A DNA stretch of 64,000 bases from Guyanagaster necrorhizus (GCF_019112545.1 NW_025064881.1:1896591-1960590), one strand, 5' to 3'. Counted from the first letter of the stretch, positions 10,324-21,986 are shown. Translations and numbers: made by a program. The notes: generated from the sequence alone by a model not told the origin.

Positions 10324-10846
10324 TCAAAGATTATCCGTCTTCAACTCCTTTCCTTCTTTGAGTACATTTTCGGCATTGAGCAGTTCCGGCACCTGAGAAA
10401 GCTCAGGATGTTCCTTGGCAGCGATCTGTTGGACACGATGGAGACGTGATGACAGGGAAAGGGAAAGGGAAAGGGAAAGGGAAAGAAGACATACTACGAG
10501 ATCTTCAACGTCGCCTGCGGCTTTCGCCAACCTCGTTGCAGAGTCATCGATCATCCTGTTGCATTCGTCGAGGACTTTTTTCTTTGTAGACGTCTCAGAT
10601 GGATCGATACAGACGACGGGCATACTTACAGCGTTCTTGAGATCCCATTCATCCTCCGAAATGCCTTCAGCGATGAGCTTGCCCACTTTTCGTTGCTGAT
10701 CCTCGGCCTCTTTACGATAGAGGATGTGTTCTTTTATTAGGCTTTTGAGATGTCAGGCAAGACGGCATAATGGAATGGGTGGAGTACCGCTTGGCAGCTC
10801 CTGCCTTAATCTTGAGTTGCCGTTGGATGGCCTGAATTTCCGACAT
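10324..10846 (-). CDS. TBCA: Tubulin-specific chaperone A (tubulin cofactor A)
   Basis: Four exons (10846-10788, 10741-10630, 10581-10495, 10425-10324) give 119 residues, the usual size of this family. The protein is a helical bundle: IQRQLKIKAGAAKRLIKEHI, LYRKEAEDQQRKVGKL, DEWDLKNAKKVLDECNRMI and ATRLAKAAGDVEDLV. TBCA captures folding intermediates of beta-tubulin released from the CCT chaperonin; the CCT7 subunit is also encoded in this window. The second intron (10629-10582) has a length divisible by three and is open in frame, so ORF scanning reads through it. The GTAAGT donor and the family alignment argue for its removal. The third intron carries five GGGAAA repeats (TTTCCC on the sense strand). 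Confidence 0.85.
10455..10484. repeat. (GGGAAA)5 microsatellite in a TBCA intron
   Basis: Five exact tandem copies of GGGAAA lie within TBCA intron 3. Transcribed from the minus strand they form a pyrimidine-rich (UUUCCC) run close to the donor. Confidence 0.9.
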
Positions 10847-11225
10847 AGAAAAACGCAAGGATACTCGCCCTGGAAAAAACAATGAAACCTATTATTATCG
10901 GGTTATTGTGCTGCCTTTGTACTGATTACCTTGGATTGGTACCGGATCCGTGTACAAAGCCGGTATACAAACAAGCTGACACCGTCTAGGGTCGCGAGAA
11001 TATTTGATTAAACAAATTCGGAAGGCGATTCTAGTTGGTCAACCGCTCTCGTCCTTTTCCTACCAGGACGTTGTGGTTCATTGTACATCTCTGTCCCCTG
11101 GCCCATTGTTCTGTTTTCTTTTCTTTTCCCTTCACGACGACCCACGACCGCACGAATCTCAGCAACGCATCCAGAGTTTTTCAGTCATTGAACTTCTCTC
11201 TTCACGCCAAAATATCACAAAAGGG
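10847..11225. promoter_or_regulatory. Divergent promoter region, TBCA / bHLH factor 1
   Basis: 379 bp between head-to-head start codons (10846 minus, 11226 plus). The right half is pyrimidine-rich on the plus strand (TTCTGTTTTCTTTTC), as is common before fungal transcription start sites. No TATA box was identified. Confidence 0.4.
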
Positions 11226-12315
11226 ATGGAGCAGCAGCACGTCATGAACGATCCAGCATCGTATTCCGGCTTTTACCCACCAGAGCAGGACCCTGCGTAT
11301 AACATTTCCTATGCGACGCCGCAGATGAGCCCTTATCAGGTTGTGCACAACGGCCCTCAAACGCGTGGGTACCATTACTTTTGTTCTGTTTGCCGCATGT
11401 TCATCTGATAACTATTGCTTCGTATGCTTTGTAGGCCAGCATGTTACCCAGCACGTAGCACAAGGAATGCCCATCACTGAGCTGCAGCAGTCGCCAATGC
11501 CCTCGTACCACAACATGCCGCTTATGTCCCATCAATATCAAGGTTACCCCTCTTCCGAGGCGCCGCATGTCATTCCTACCTCTCCCCCTCCGCCCTCGCC
11601 TGACCTCTACGACCCTTTGTCTCCTCCAGTCTCCGGATCAGACACTTCTGCTGACGGCATCTACCACCACCACACTAGCAGCAACAACTCGCCCTCTTCT
11701 TCTCGTGCCAACAGTCTAGTCCACCGGTCCAACATCCGTTACAATCCCACTCCATCCCCGACCAGCTCTTCCGGTCGCCGAAGTCGTGGCTCACGTTCCC
11801 AGGACTCTGACGACGAAGAAATGGGTGTCCTCTTTGCCGAGAACCTTGCTCACTCCAGGAAGGAGGCTACCAGGCGCCAGCGTATCGAGGCAGAGCAGCG
11901 GAGGCGCGATGAGCTTCGCGATGGCTATGCCAAACTCAAGGACGTGCTCCCTGTGTCCAACCAGAAGAGCAGTAAGGTTTCGCTCCTAGATCGAGGTGAG
12001 CTCCCTTTCTTTGCGCGTCTTCGTTTCATCGATTAACTTTCTCCGACAGCCACCCAATACATCACTTCTCTCGAAAAGACCAACCAGGATCTCCAAGCTC
12101 GAATCACTCAGTTGGAGCAAGAGATGCAAAGGCTGCGTTCTCTCAACGAGAAAATGTCGCTTGGTGACACCCCTTCTCCCGGTGTATTTGATGCTAGGCC
12201 ATTGTCCCCCCCTCCCGACGTTCCCATCGCTGCGCACACCCTGAACAATGTTCGAGCGCAGGATCCTTCATCGGGAGAGTCAAGTCCGTCTGCATCAGAC
12301 GACAATGGCTACTGA
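11226..12315 (+). CDS. bHLH transcription factor 1
   Basis: Three exons (11226-11364, 11435-11995, 12050-12315) join in frame into 321 residues. The N-terminal two thirds are Ser/Pro/His-rich and disordered. A basic helix-loop-helix follows: basic region TRRQRIEAEQRRRDELRDGY, loop with VLPVSNQKSSK, second helix beginning VSLLDRATQYITSLE, and then a leucine-zipper-like coiled coil (LQARITQLEQEMQRLRSLNE). The basic region has the His/Arg-Glu-Arg-Arg-Arg layout seen in E-box binders (Glu at the DNA-contact position), so binding of CANNTG sites is expected. An intron splits the HLH inside helix 2 at LLDR|A, exactly as in the second bHLH gene at 19184. That places the two in one subfamily. Frames extend upstream of 11226 without an ATG clearly in coding context. 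Confidence 0.88.
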
Positions 12316-15300
12316 CGCTGCATCAGATCTGACAATCCCTTCCTTCCCTATTGTTTTACACATCACCGCATCTTCTTTTCCTTCTCGTCTCATTTCCCTT
12401 ACTCGCTCATTGCACGGGCATTCATCTTTTAAAATCATATTTTCTTCATCTCAGCCGCATTTACAGGTATCGTGTATTATTTCGAGAGAAAAAGACAAAA
12501 AGACTCAAAAAGGTTGCTCCTACTTGTCGATATTTGGGGAATGAGAATGGCCGCGCCGTGCGCACTCATCCATTTCTATTCCCACTTTCCTCGGCTCCTA
12601 TCTCAACCTTCCGCCTCGTCCTTAAGAGATTCCCATCCCTTTCTGCTGCTTGATGTCACAGAATTTGTGGCCCTTTTCATGCGAACCGAGGTTGCAACGT
12701 GTTGATCCCAATTGCCATCTCGTTGATCGATGATCGAGCTATCTCTTCTGCCTTTGCACGTGCAGTCCCGTCTTTTCTCTCCTAGCGGCCAGTTGATCGT
12801 CTTCCCGGAGAATTCGACGGATGATACACCTGGATCAATGCTCGCCAGGACGTGTCCCATTATCGCTGCTCACATTCTTCTAATTACTGAATATCTTCCC
12901 AAAATGCCAACCCTTCACACCTACCGTTCCTTCCCGAACTATTCCCACACTATCCGACTCTTTTATCCTCTCCCTCATTCTCGCTGTATATATCCTTTTT
13001 CTATCCGCCCAACCGTCTAACGATGAACGCCCACCAAATATTTTTCCAAAGCGGAGGAATATTTATATGCTCGCAATGATTCTTGACGAATATACGAAAT
13101 TGATATATTTTTATCCGAGGTTGTGATGGCGGTGACAGCAAAGAGGACCCTTTTGACATCCTTGTATTCGATGATTGCCCGCAAAGTTCTCGTCTGTACT
13201 AGAGTACATGTACGGGAGTCGTGGCATTGAATGTCGCGCCTGCGGTGCAGTGAATCATTGATTGACTCGCATGGAATTTAGGAAGATCGAGGTCACTTCT
13301 TTTTTTTTTTTCTTGGGACAGCAGCCGCTACTTGTTATTTTACACTCTCCTTCAATTTTTTAGGTAGAAGAGACGAATACCATTGTATATGAAACTAGTG
13401 GAATGCGTTGCTTGGATTATAAAGCCTTGTGATAAGCACCAATGCCAATTAAGAAAGAAGATACTGCGCATGGATGTACTAGGACGTACCATTTTCACGC
13501 AGGTACTAGACCGTGACAATGTGCAGGTGATTGTGGGAGCTGTTGGGAACTTAGAATTCCAACTCAGCGAATATCCTGTAGAACGCAATTCATACACCAC
13601 GTTCATTCCGGATGGTTCAAGGAATATCCTGTGCGTGCATCAGATTAGACGTAGTGTTTTGGCCCAGAAACTCAGCGGTTTCTTCGAACTGAAGAGTAGG
13701 AGTTTCAGGGTGACATCCTTCTGCATCCTCTTCAACATACCTCCAGCGCGTGGTCGTATGAAACGAGGCTCCGCGGTGAGTCATAATCGACTTTGACGAC
13801 ACCGTATTCGACGGACGCACCCATTGACACCGTAGTCTGTGCCCAAAGAGTAGATATCACATTAACAAGCATGAATCTGTACGATATAGACTGACAGCCC
13901 AAGCCGCTTTAGTGAAGCTGAAGTTCCCTCGAATCAGGTTCACCGGGCGGAGAGACTAAAGTTACTAATGTTATCGCTCCATATCTCCATATCTCCATAT
14001 CTCACCAGCCATCGTTTAATCTTCAAGTTCCAGATAATCAGGATTATGTCCTTTTTAGTGTGCTTGGTTTTATTTATCGGCACCTGGGCAAACTCTAATA
14101 ATGGGTACACCTCCCAAACTGGGAGGCAACGCCTGACCTCGAGGCAGTCAGTAAAACGCTTTACAGTGACGGACGGAGGCCCCGGATCCGTACATAGCTT
14201 TTTGTCTCGGAGACGGAGTGATGTTGCCTCACGACGTGCTGCAACAATTTGTTTCGTTACGTGGAATTCGTTACCTTTGCTTTCTTCTCAAGTTGCTGCG
14301 CACGCGGGCTCCGACAGATTCATAGTGGTTCGTTGCGGTTGAATAAGACTGTTTCTAGGCTGCTATTCTGGTGATCCTCCGTCGCCTGATGTCCTGTTCT
14401 TCGGGAGGTGCGGGTAGAATTCATCTTGTTCGGCGAAATGCGAAGTCTTGTGGTTAGTGTCCTCTGTGTGGCGTTATACTACTGTCCCAATATTATCTGC
14501 CGCGGCCGTTACTCCCCCTTCACTGTTCTCCTGCCCGTGTTACGACACGCCCTCAGGCTGATTGACTTATCTCACTTTCCTGGGTCTGGCCGTTGTTCGA
14601 TGATTTCCCCTTAGCTCAAAAGACGCGGCTGCTCTTGAGGCAAGTCAGAAAGCTCTCGCGACAAAGGCCAAGCGAATATTACTGTCTCAGCTACGTATCC
14701 CCAACTGACCATGCGTAGCGGTTATGATCCGTGCGTTTCACGGAGTACACCGACTCGGCATGATGATCCCCCACAGCTCGCGGAGAGTTGTGTGAACGTA
14801 GAGGTCCCTGTGTTTGCTTTTTTTGCGAAGCAGCGGGTGATTGCCAAAATCGTGCAAGCTGTCATTGTCAGACACATCTTCCGCTGTTACAGCTATTGAC
14901 TTGAGTCCGTTAAATATGAAGTTATCCACCCGAAACGCTGGTTAGGGAACAAGTTAAACTGCCGGGGAGTATATTCTTATTCCACCGATAATCCTAGACT
15001 AGCTCGGAAGACTTAAAGAGACACTCGAAAGCAACAAACAGCCGAACTACCATTTACATATTCGCCATATCCAAGATCTTTTGACTCATATGCTTGGCAC
15101 GATTTGAGGTCCGAGTTACTCTGGATGTTCAACAATAGCATTGCTGTTACTGAAAATCACTCTGGTAAGTATGTACGGCGAACTTGGAACACAATTCACC
15201 CTGACACCTCTCTCTGCTCCGCCGCTTAAAGGAGTTAACTGGACCTGGGTTAATACCGAGCTCCAACGGTCAGAAATCTGGAATATGATACCTGCAGTAG

Positions 15301-16670
15301 TATCAAAAGATGGCGAACAATAGTTCAGAATATGAGCGCGACTTTTCATCACCGGCTCTTAGGTTCCGCCCCGTCGCTTCAGCCGAACTAACACCCATGC
15401 ATTGGTCCCGAAGGTCCTAGAATGGAGATCTTGAGCTAGAAGACTTGTAGAACCTTGAAATGTGTCCCGTCAAGGGAAGAAAAGTACATAATGGTAGACT
15501 TGCATACATTGACCAAGACAGGGCAGGAAGACAGCAGATGACATCAGGTATTAAGCAGCTACGAAATACGACCAATGTGACCTCATCGAACACGCCCTTC
15601 CATGAAATGTGTCGACAAGATCTCCATATATATTCCGTTCGGTCCCGCAAACCCCAGTGATTCCGAGCACTCAATTCGATAGAAACAACGATGCGGCATT
15701 TAAGCGAGATAAATCCCAAACCAAACTCTGGAAAGGATGTGAGAGAGCAACGAGGAGTTGATACCGACCAAGAGAGGAAGGTATCTGACGGGGGAAACAA
15801 GCACAAGGTCCAGCTGCAGAATTGGTATGCCGGGGACAATAGAACAGAGACTACGCAAGGGAATTGTGATCGGGCATCTTTGTTGCAAAGATTGGGTTTG
15901 AACAGAGGAGATGAGAAAAGGGCGAGGTAGAACCAAATGCCTGGAACGCGGATGAGAACAACTGTTTCGGTGCTGATTTGCACCCAAGTCGAATCAGCAA
16001 GCGTGTGTGTCGAAGTTCGCCTGTAATGCAGATCCTCGACCAATATGGTGGTGAGTCGCCGTTCGGTTGATGAGGTACTGAACCATATCGATTTGACGGC
16101 GGCACAAAACCATACTGCTATCACGGGAGAAATATGGAGGTGGTTCTGAATCTCCGGAAGGAAAGGGAACGTTATACTGGGTCGATGTATCATACGTGAA
16201 TGGTGATAGCGTTTCCGTATTCGTTCTATTCTCGAGAAAAGCGCCCACAAGACTACAGTTCCTTTCTTCCCCCCCAAAAAAAAGAATAAGATGCTCGGAG
16301 AAAGTGGAGATAACGAATTGCCTGCAGCGAGCCCGAGGAAAAGCGAGTGATAAGATTTACGGTTACAGTCCGTCGTCATCGCTAAGCGAGCAAGCGGGTA
16401 TCGACGACGAAAAACGGTCAAATGCCCGACCAACGTTTCGGGCTGAACGTGCCTGGTCGCCGAGAAGCCTCGGGCGGCTCACTTTCCCACACCTCTCCGG
16501 ATTGACACTGACAGCTTGGTGGAAAGTGATCACACACTACCTTTGTCTCGGGCCTTCGTCCTTCCCCCTCTACTGACGAGCAACGACATCTCCTTGACGA
16601 TTTCGCGAATCCACCGAAAACAGGAGATCTGGTTATTGACCCGATAGTGATATCGTTACCCCAATTCAAG
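12316..16670. other. Long gene-poor region
   Basis: About 4.3 kb with no exon chain that I can support. The first 700 bp are pyrimidine-rich and may be the 3' UTR of the bHLH gene and flank. Scattered frames of 60-140 codons (for example 13383-13796 plus, 13352-13606 minus) lack recognisable motifs and good splice partners. The minus strand stays open for 338 codons over 15417-16433. A (CCATATCT)3 tandem repeat lies at 13979-14002. The region may hold regulatory DNA, a non-coding RNA or decayed sequence. Confidence 0.4.
13979..14002. repeat. (CCATATCT)3 tandem repeat
   Basis: Three exact copies of an 8-bp unit in the gene-poor region. No function is suggested by position. Confidence 0.85.
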
Positions 16671-17813
16671 ATGTGGTGTGTACTGATAATTGATCGATTG
16701 TCATTCGAATATTGATTTGTATATCCCCCCAATTCAGGTGTGATAACTGTTTATTATTACTGCCATTGGTGAGAGCAAGCTATTGCGGCTGTTTATAATA
16801 CGAGCGATTGATTGGGTTATGCTTCCTGTTTTTAGAGGGGTGGGGCCATTGCTTGGGCTGTCGTTATCGCGGTGCGTAACGGAATTTCTGTGGTGAATGG
16901 ATGAATGGACTAATTTCGAGTCATTCTTTATCAAGGCGTATAGCATTGCCGGCGGTATCTTCCTCTTGATAGACGGTCAATATTTATATTTCACTTATCC
17001 TGAATGGTAGGACGTTTTGGGTTCAGGCAGAACTCGACCATTAACTGCAATGTTTGCCTTTGCATAGGTACATTTACGGTGGTATCGGCCTGGGTGTTGC
17101 TGCCGTCGCCATCATCAACATGTTCGCGCTCTCCAACGTACGCTGAATCTTGGAGTTGTCGTTCGCGGTCATTAATGTTATACGGTCTCTCTTTTAGCGA
17201 TCATACATATGGACTAGGGTTTGCAAGTTCTTGTGGCCGTTCGTCATCGTCATAAGTGCCGTACGGGCTATGCTGATGATCGTTGAGCTTGAGCGAGGGT
17301 AAGTGTGAATCTGAATTCCTTTACATGGCGCTTCTGCGCCGCATGGAATTGTTTTTGTGGTGTGATGACTCCATCTGCTTGTTTGGACTCTTCCTGAGGC
17401 GCTAGTTGCTGACGTCTGCTCTTCCTGGTTCTATAGTAAGGACAAGATCCAATGGGAATGTGACAATGGCGGCCAACTGTGGTCTGCTTCTGCGGCTGCA
17501 GGATATTCGACATCTACTTCGTTCCCAAGTACATTCTGCACGTCGGGATTCTCGAGCTTGTATACCGCGTTCATCATCTCGCTTCTCATCGATCTCGGGT
17601 TCCAGGTATGTTTCTGGTGTGAATGGATACACTCTCGGATCTGACTATCGGACTAGATGTACATGTATTTTTTGAATTGGCGCTTTTCGAGGCGGTTGGA
17701 GCACTACTCAAATATGAAGGGTCCATTCCACGGGGGTAAGCTGTTTCGAATTCTGTGGCCATACATGGAAAATCGAAATTGATTCATTGTCGCAAGGTTA
17801 TTACAACGCTTAG
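16671..17813 (+). CDS. Four-TM membrane protein, nine exons
   Basis: Found by chaining short open pieces. Exons 16671-16675, 16738-16768, 16836-16871, 16936-17006, 17068-17137, 17198-17298, 17437-17605, 17657-17735 and 17797-17813 have GT-AG borders and sum to 579 nt, giving 192 residues. Hydrophobic segments fall at about residues 13-36 (GGAIAWAVVIAAYSIAGGIF), 50-70 (GGIGLGVAAVAIINMFAL), 82-103 (LWPFVIVISAVRAMLMIVEL) and 147-165 (LYTAFIISLLIDLGFQMYMY). A Cys-containing, Ser/Thr-rich loop (WECDNGGQLW to FCTSGFSS) lies between TM3 and TM4 and is probably extracellular with a disulfide. The tail ends YYNA. The layout suggests a small tetraspan family of agaricomycetes; I cannot name it. The first coding exon (5 nt) is the least certain part. 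Confidence 0.75.
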
Positions 17814-19183
17814 GCGATGTAGGTCCCAGACGTTCCTTCCATTTGGGCTGCGTGCCCGTGTTGGTCATCTCTCATCTCGCTCTCCATCTCGGACCTATAT
17901 ATTATTGACGTTTATTTTTTTTATACTGACGACTGACGAGCTTTACGATAACTGTAATGAATCACGACTGGGATGGCTTTACCATTCAGTCCACGACCTT
18001 GATGAGATGATGACTTTGTTGTAGTATCTTGTTTCACATGTAGTGTTAGCTATTGCACATGCCTCGATGTGAATACACCTTACATCTTGGGAATGAACCC
18101 GGGGCCTTTGAGAGAGCTGAAGCTGTTAGAGACGAATGAATGTTTGAGATGCATGCAGTGCGTGCTCCATTGATTATATGGGTAGTATGTTCCTTAATGT
18201 GGTACCAATGATAGGAGCAGTTGCGCCCAGATGATCTATTATGAGGCCGCGCTGGATGCGATGCCGCAGAGCTCAGATTACCGCTGATCGCGCGGTGCAT
18301 AAGCCAAGCTACGGAGGATGAAACGATGAAAAGGATAAGAGAATTATAATTTGATTTGGATGTATATACAAGCCAAGGTACGGCTGGGGTCCCATTAGAT
18401 TAAAACAACGTTGCACACTAGAATGGAATCAATGGATCCGGACATGAGGTCGCTCTAGGGCTTTGTGAGAACGGGCTTTCAGATCAAGAAGGCCAGATGC
18501 AGTAAGTTGTGGCGTTTGTGACAAAGGCTCTCGAATTCCCTGCCCCAAATACCAAGTATGACCTGACAGGACTAGACGGGAATCGAGTGTGATAACCCTG
18601 GAAGAAAGGCCCAGCTACGATGGGGGAGAGAGTAAAAACGTAGGGCCAGTCGGAGACCGGATCTTGATCTGATGTGACTCGACCAATATCGATGCCATAC
18701 GGATCAACGGTGCGGGCAAGCTGCTGTTTCTCTGTGCTACGCGAAAGTAGCCGACGTCATCAACTACGGACCCATCGATTCACCCACTCTGAATACTATC
18801 ATCCACATGCCGGGCCACACCGCCGAGCCTGATGTCGGCAGGAACGAGCCACTGGTTTGGTTCGCCGCCGGCTCGGTGGCAAAAAAAGGCAACTCAGCCC
18901 TGCCTGCCCATATAAGACGATAGTCCCGCGGCACCTTTCTTCATCTCTTCCCTCTTTCTCTCTCTCTGTAAACCGCGCCCCCCCCCCCCCCCCCCAACTT
19001 CCTTCTTCCCCGCCATTTTCTTAGCGGCCGTCACCAGCAGCACTTGATCCCTGTTGCTGCCGTGCTGTTGTGGGTATTCCTTCATTTCCCGCTGCGCCCA
19101 GCTCATCTTGCGCCACAGTCTTATCCTTATTGCCCTCCCCTTATTTGCATTCTAGACACCTTTTTGCTTTCGTCTTTCGTTCA
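17814..19183. other. Intergenic region and promoter of bHLH factor 2
   Basis: 1.37 kb without a supported gene. The part next to the bHLH gene looks like a promoter: TATAAG at 18911-18916, a CT-rich run and an 18-base poly-C tract at 18978-18995, then a pyrimidine-rich leader up to the ATG at 19184. Confidence 0.5.
18978..18995 (+). repeat. Poly-C tract, 18 nt
   Basis: Eighteen consecutive C residues about 190 bp before the start of the second bHLH gene, following a CT-rich run. Homopolymers of this length are prone to length change and to sequencing error. The tract may sit in the core promoter or the 5' leader. Confidence 0.9.
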
Positions 19184-20219
19184 ATGTCTGTAGACTTCGA
19201 ACCAATGCTTGCTCGCTCTTCCTCGTTCATGGAGCATTCCATGGAAAGCCCCTTCCTCATGGACAACATCGAGAGTGCGATGGACTACCTCCAGTATCCG
19301 CCTTCGCCTTCCCCCGCCTTCGGCTCTTCCTTGAATGGTAAGTCTTTTCCACAGCCCTTACGGCCTCAGACTTAAATTTTCCCGTTTCTTAGCATCCGCG
19401 TCTTCTGGTGGCGAATACGATGGCATCAGCCTTTCCCACCCGATTGGTGGCGACTACGCTTACACCGCTTCGCCCTTCTCTAACTCGTCGCCTCAGCCCT
19501 ATATGGGAGAGGATCTTGGTATCTCACCCCGCGCTATGACCTACGCTGGCGATGAGGACCGAACTTTGTCTGGACGACGCAGCCGTGCATCCAATGACTC
19601 TCCTCCGCCTTCCATTCCCTATGCAGCAGCTGTCCCTCGTTCGCACCGTCATGATCCCATTGGTGTTGCTGCGCGGAGAAACTCAACTGCGAGGAAGGTC
19701 CAGAAGGCAAGGAAAAGGAAGGCCAGTGATGAATCAGACGATGACGACGACGAATATCAGGTCTCGCCTTCCGCAGGAGGCCCTATGGACAAGTAAGCCT
19801 TGCATTGAAATTCATCAATCAGCTACTAATTATGTGTGTATCTCAGTCGTCGAGAATCCGTTCGTCAACAGCGGATCGAGTCTGAACAGAAGCGTCGCGA
19901 TGAGCTCCGTCGCAACTACGATCTCTTACGAGACGTCCTTCCGCCAACCCAGCAGCGAACAAGCAAGGTTCATCTGCTTTCGAGGGGTGAGTCGTTTAAA
20001 TTGAGCACTGATATCTGATCTCACTTGTTTTCATCAGCGAGCGAGTACATTCGGGAGCTCGAGACGACCCAGTCGGAGTCTCGTTCGAGGCTGCAGGCTT
20101 TTGAGACTGAAGTCAAGCGCCTCCGTGAGATCAATGATGCCTTGATGATGGGTACCGCCCGTGCGCTGGGCAAGTCCACTCTTGGTATTTCTCCGCATAT
20201 GACGATGTCAAATTTCTGA
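19184..20219 (+). CDS. bHLH transcription factor 2
   Basis: Four exons (19184-19337, 19393-19792, 19847-19986, 20038-20219) join in frame into 291 residues. The N-terminus is Ser/Pro-rich with an acidic stretch (DESDDDDDEY) and a basic run (ARKVQKARKRKA) that may be a nuclear localisation signal. The bHLH follows: basic region NRRESVRQQRIESEQKRRDE, helix 1 LRRNYDLLRDVLPP, loop TQQRTSK, helix 2 VHLLSRASEYIRELETTQ, then a coiled coil with LQAFETEVKRLREINDAL. It is clearly related to the factor at 11226 in the basic region, loop (SK before helix 2) and intron position (LLSR|A against LLDR|A). It has one extra intron just before the basic region. Targets are unknown. Confidence 0.87.
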
Positions 20220-20367
20220 GGTGCACTTCTGGCCTCAGAAAAGCAAATCTCAAAATTGTGTCGGATGTCAAAGGGCGTAAACCCGGTGACACTGCTTTGA
20301 TTATGAACGGACTATCTCTATCACACTCGTATTTTATGTGCATCATCTACCTCACCTTTCTCCTTCT

Positions 20368-20670
20368 CTAACGATGTCGAGCATTGATTTCCTCTTCACT
20401 AATGATCTGTTCCTCCAGATGTTTGTACAGCTGTGCCGTGACTTCGTCGACTTCGGAGTCGGAAATGTTGGATCGCGAGCCGTTTGCGGATGACGATGGA
20501 CCTTTTGGGATAATGGCTGATGTTTGAGGACGACGACACCCACACAAGACACTAGACAGCTGCTTGAGGCATTGTCGCTGCTCTCTACGGATGAGCGGCG
20601 TGCGTGCTTCGCATGTCTCGTGCACTTTCTTGTACGACTTCTTTGAATCCTGTCGCATTCGTCCCAGCAT
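20368..20670 (-). CDS. Possible small hydrophilic protein
   Basis: An uninterrupted 100-codon frame starting MLGRMRQDSKKSYKKVHETC and ending in an acidic, helical stretch (SDSEVDEVTAQLYKHLEEQI). It is convergent with the bHLH gene, with 148 bp between stop codons. Four Cys and a basic N-terminal half give it some protein character. No family is recognised and no supporting promoter was found, so it may be chance. Confidence 0.35.
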   Translation of the reverse strand: MLGRMRQDSKKSYKKVHETCEARTPLIRREQRQCLKQLSSVLCGCRRPQTSAIIPKGPSSSANGSRSNISDSEVDEVTAQLYKHLEEQIISEEEINARHR

Positions 20671-21986
20671 TGCATCTTATCTCGAATTACCCTCCATTAG
20701 TACGCTCGTAGGCGGACCACTTAGATGTGGTTCCGTGTCTCGCGTGCCGCCGATACACTGGCATCATATTCCGCTTTCGCGTCTACCGCCAACCACTTTC
20801 CCCAATCATTCTGTCTTTCAGATCACTGTGACTCAACACCCGGGGCAAATGTTCGCAATCGCTCTCGTCCACAGATTTTCGCTATCGAGCAATATTTATC
20901 GGTTGATTTATGTTTGCCCCCTCTCCCTCCCCTCCCCTTCCCAACGTCAAGAATTGAAACCAAGGAACGCCTGATCAACGTCCCCGACCTTTTGATTCAT
21001 CCCTCTTCTCGTTACGTTTCCCCACAGACATTCCTATGACATCTCATGACAATATGATCCCGCCAACATAGCTCGCTTGGACGAGCTCGCACAGCTACTG
21101 GATTGATGTGTTCCGCATCGCGTCGATCACTTCGGCATAGCTAGCTATACGGTGGATATCTGATCGGTGTCCTAGCACACTTGACTCGGAAGTGAGCCTG
21201 GCAAGAAGGCGGGTTGGTTTTGCAGAGTCGTCGTTTCAGTTTACATGAATCCAGAGCATATTCGGATTGCGCTTCCTTCGATAGACAGTGCTGTGTCTTC
21301 TCCCGCTTCATGAGCCGGTGATTGAGGATGCTTTTCCTGACCCTATCGTAAGTCGAAGAGAGCGACCACTAGCTCGAAGCTGCTGGCTGCATGTATGCGT
21401 CCGTGCATCATTTAGGTGCTCTATAGCTAGTCCTATTTGCCACCTTTTGGTGTGTTCTGCCTCGGACTACGAACGATATCTCTATCATGACTTCTAATCC
21501 CGCCCAATATGCTCTTACCCGAAATCCACCTCTATGTGTCACTGCCTTACACACGCACCCCCGTCTATATAGTAAATGTTGTGGAATCTTCTCTGTTCTG
21601 GTCTTCTCGAGCGCCTGCGCATCGCTGAAGATCCATTCCATTGTCCGTTTGCTATCCCCATTTGTCTATGTCCAGTTTTGTGTGTCTATTCCATTATACG
21701 TTGGTGTTCGACTCGTGTTTCCACCGATGAGTCAAATAGCTACATTGTGTAATTCGTGTACGTGTGTTTACTGTGTAGTTTACGATGTGTATATGATAAA
21801 TGACAACGAAACGATTATGTTCTGACCACCCTTTGCCATGAGTGACACATGAGTTGTAGCCGGAGGAGTGTATGAATAGAATGTAGGAAGTGTCGGACGG
21901 ATTTATGAACATAAGAAGTTATGTGTGATGATAAAATCTTCAAAGATGTCAACGGGGATTACAGATGAAACGTAAATCAGGTGGTT
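20671..21986. other. Gene-poor region downstream of LTV1
   Basis: About 1.3 kb with no supported gene. It has a C/T-rich run around 20915-20945 (plus strand) and TG-rich sequence near 21680-21800. Short frames here lack motifs and splice partners. It lies beyond the LTV1 stop codon and upstream of the doubtful minus-strand frame. Confidence 0.4.

Noticed and set aside
11004..11408. Longer N-terminus for bHLH factor 1 from an ATG at 11004
   Set aside because: The sequence before 11226 is pyrimidine-rich leader; ATG at 11226 begins the protein-like part, and the frame after 11364 is intron.
13383..13796. 137-codon plus-strand frame in the gene-poor block
   Set aside because: No recognisable domain, no good promoter or splice partners, and overlapping open frames on the minus strand of similar quality.
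21288..21825. Frames of 69-112 codons between bHLH 2 and LTV1
   Set aside because: Cys/Ser/His-rich translations of TG- and CT-rich DNA, no splice partners, no family resemblance.
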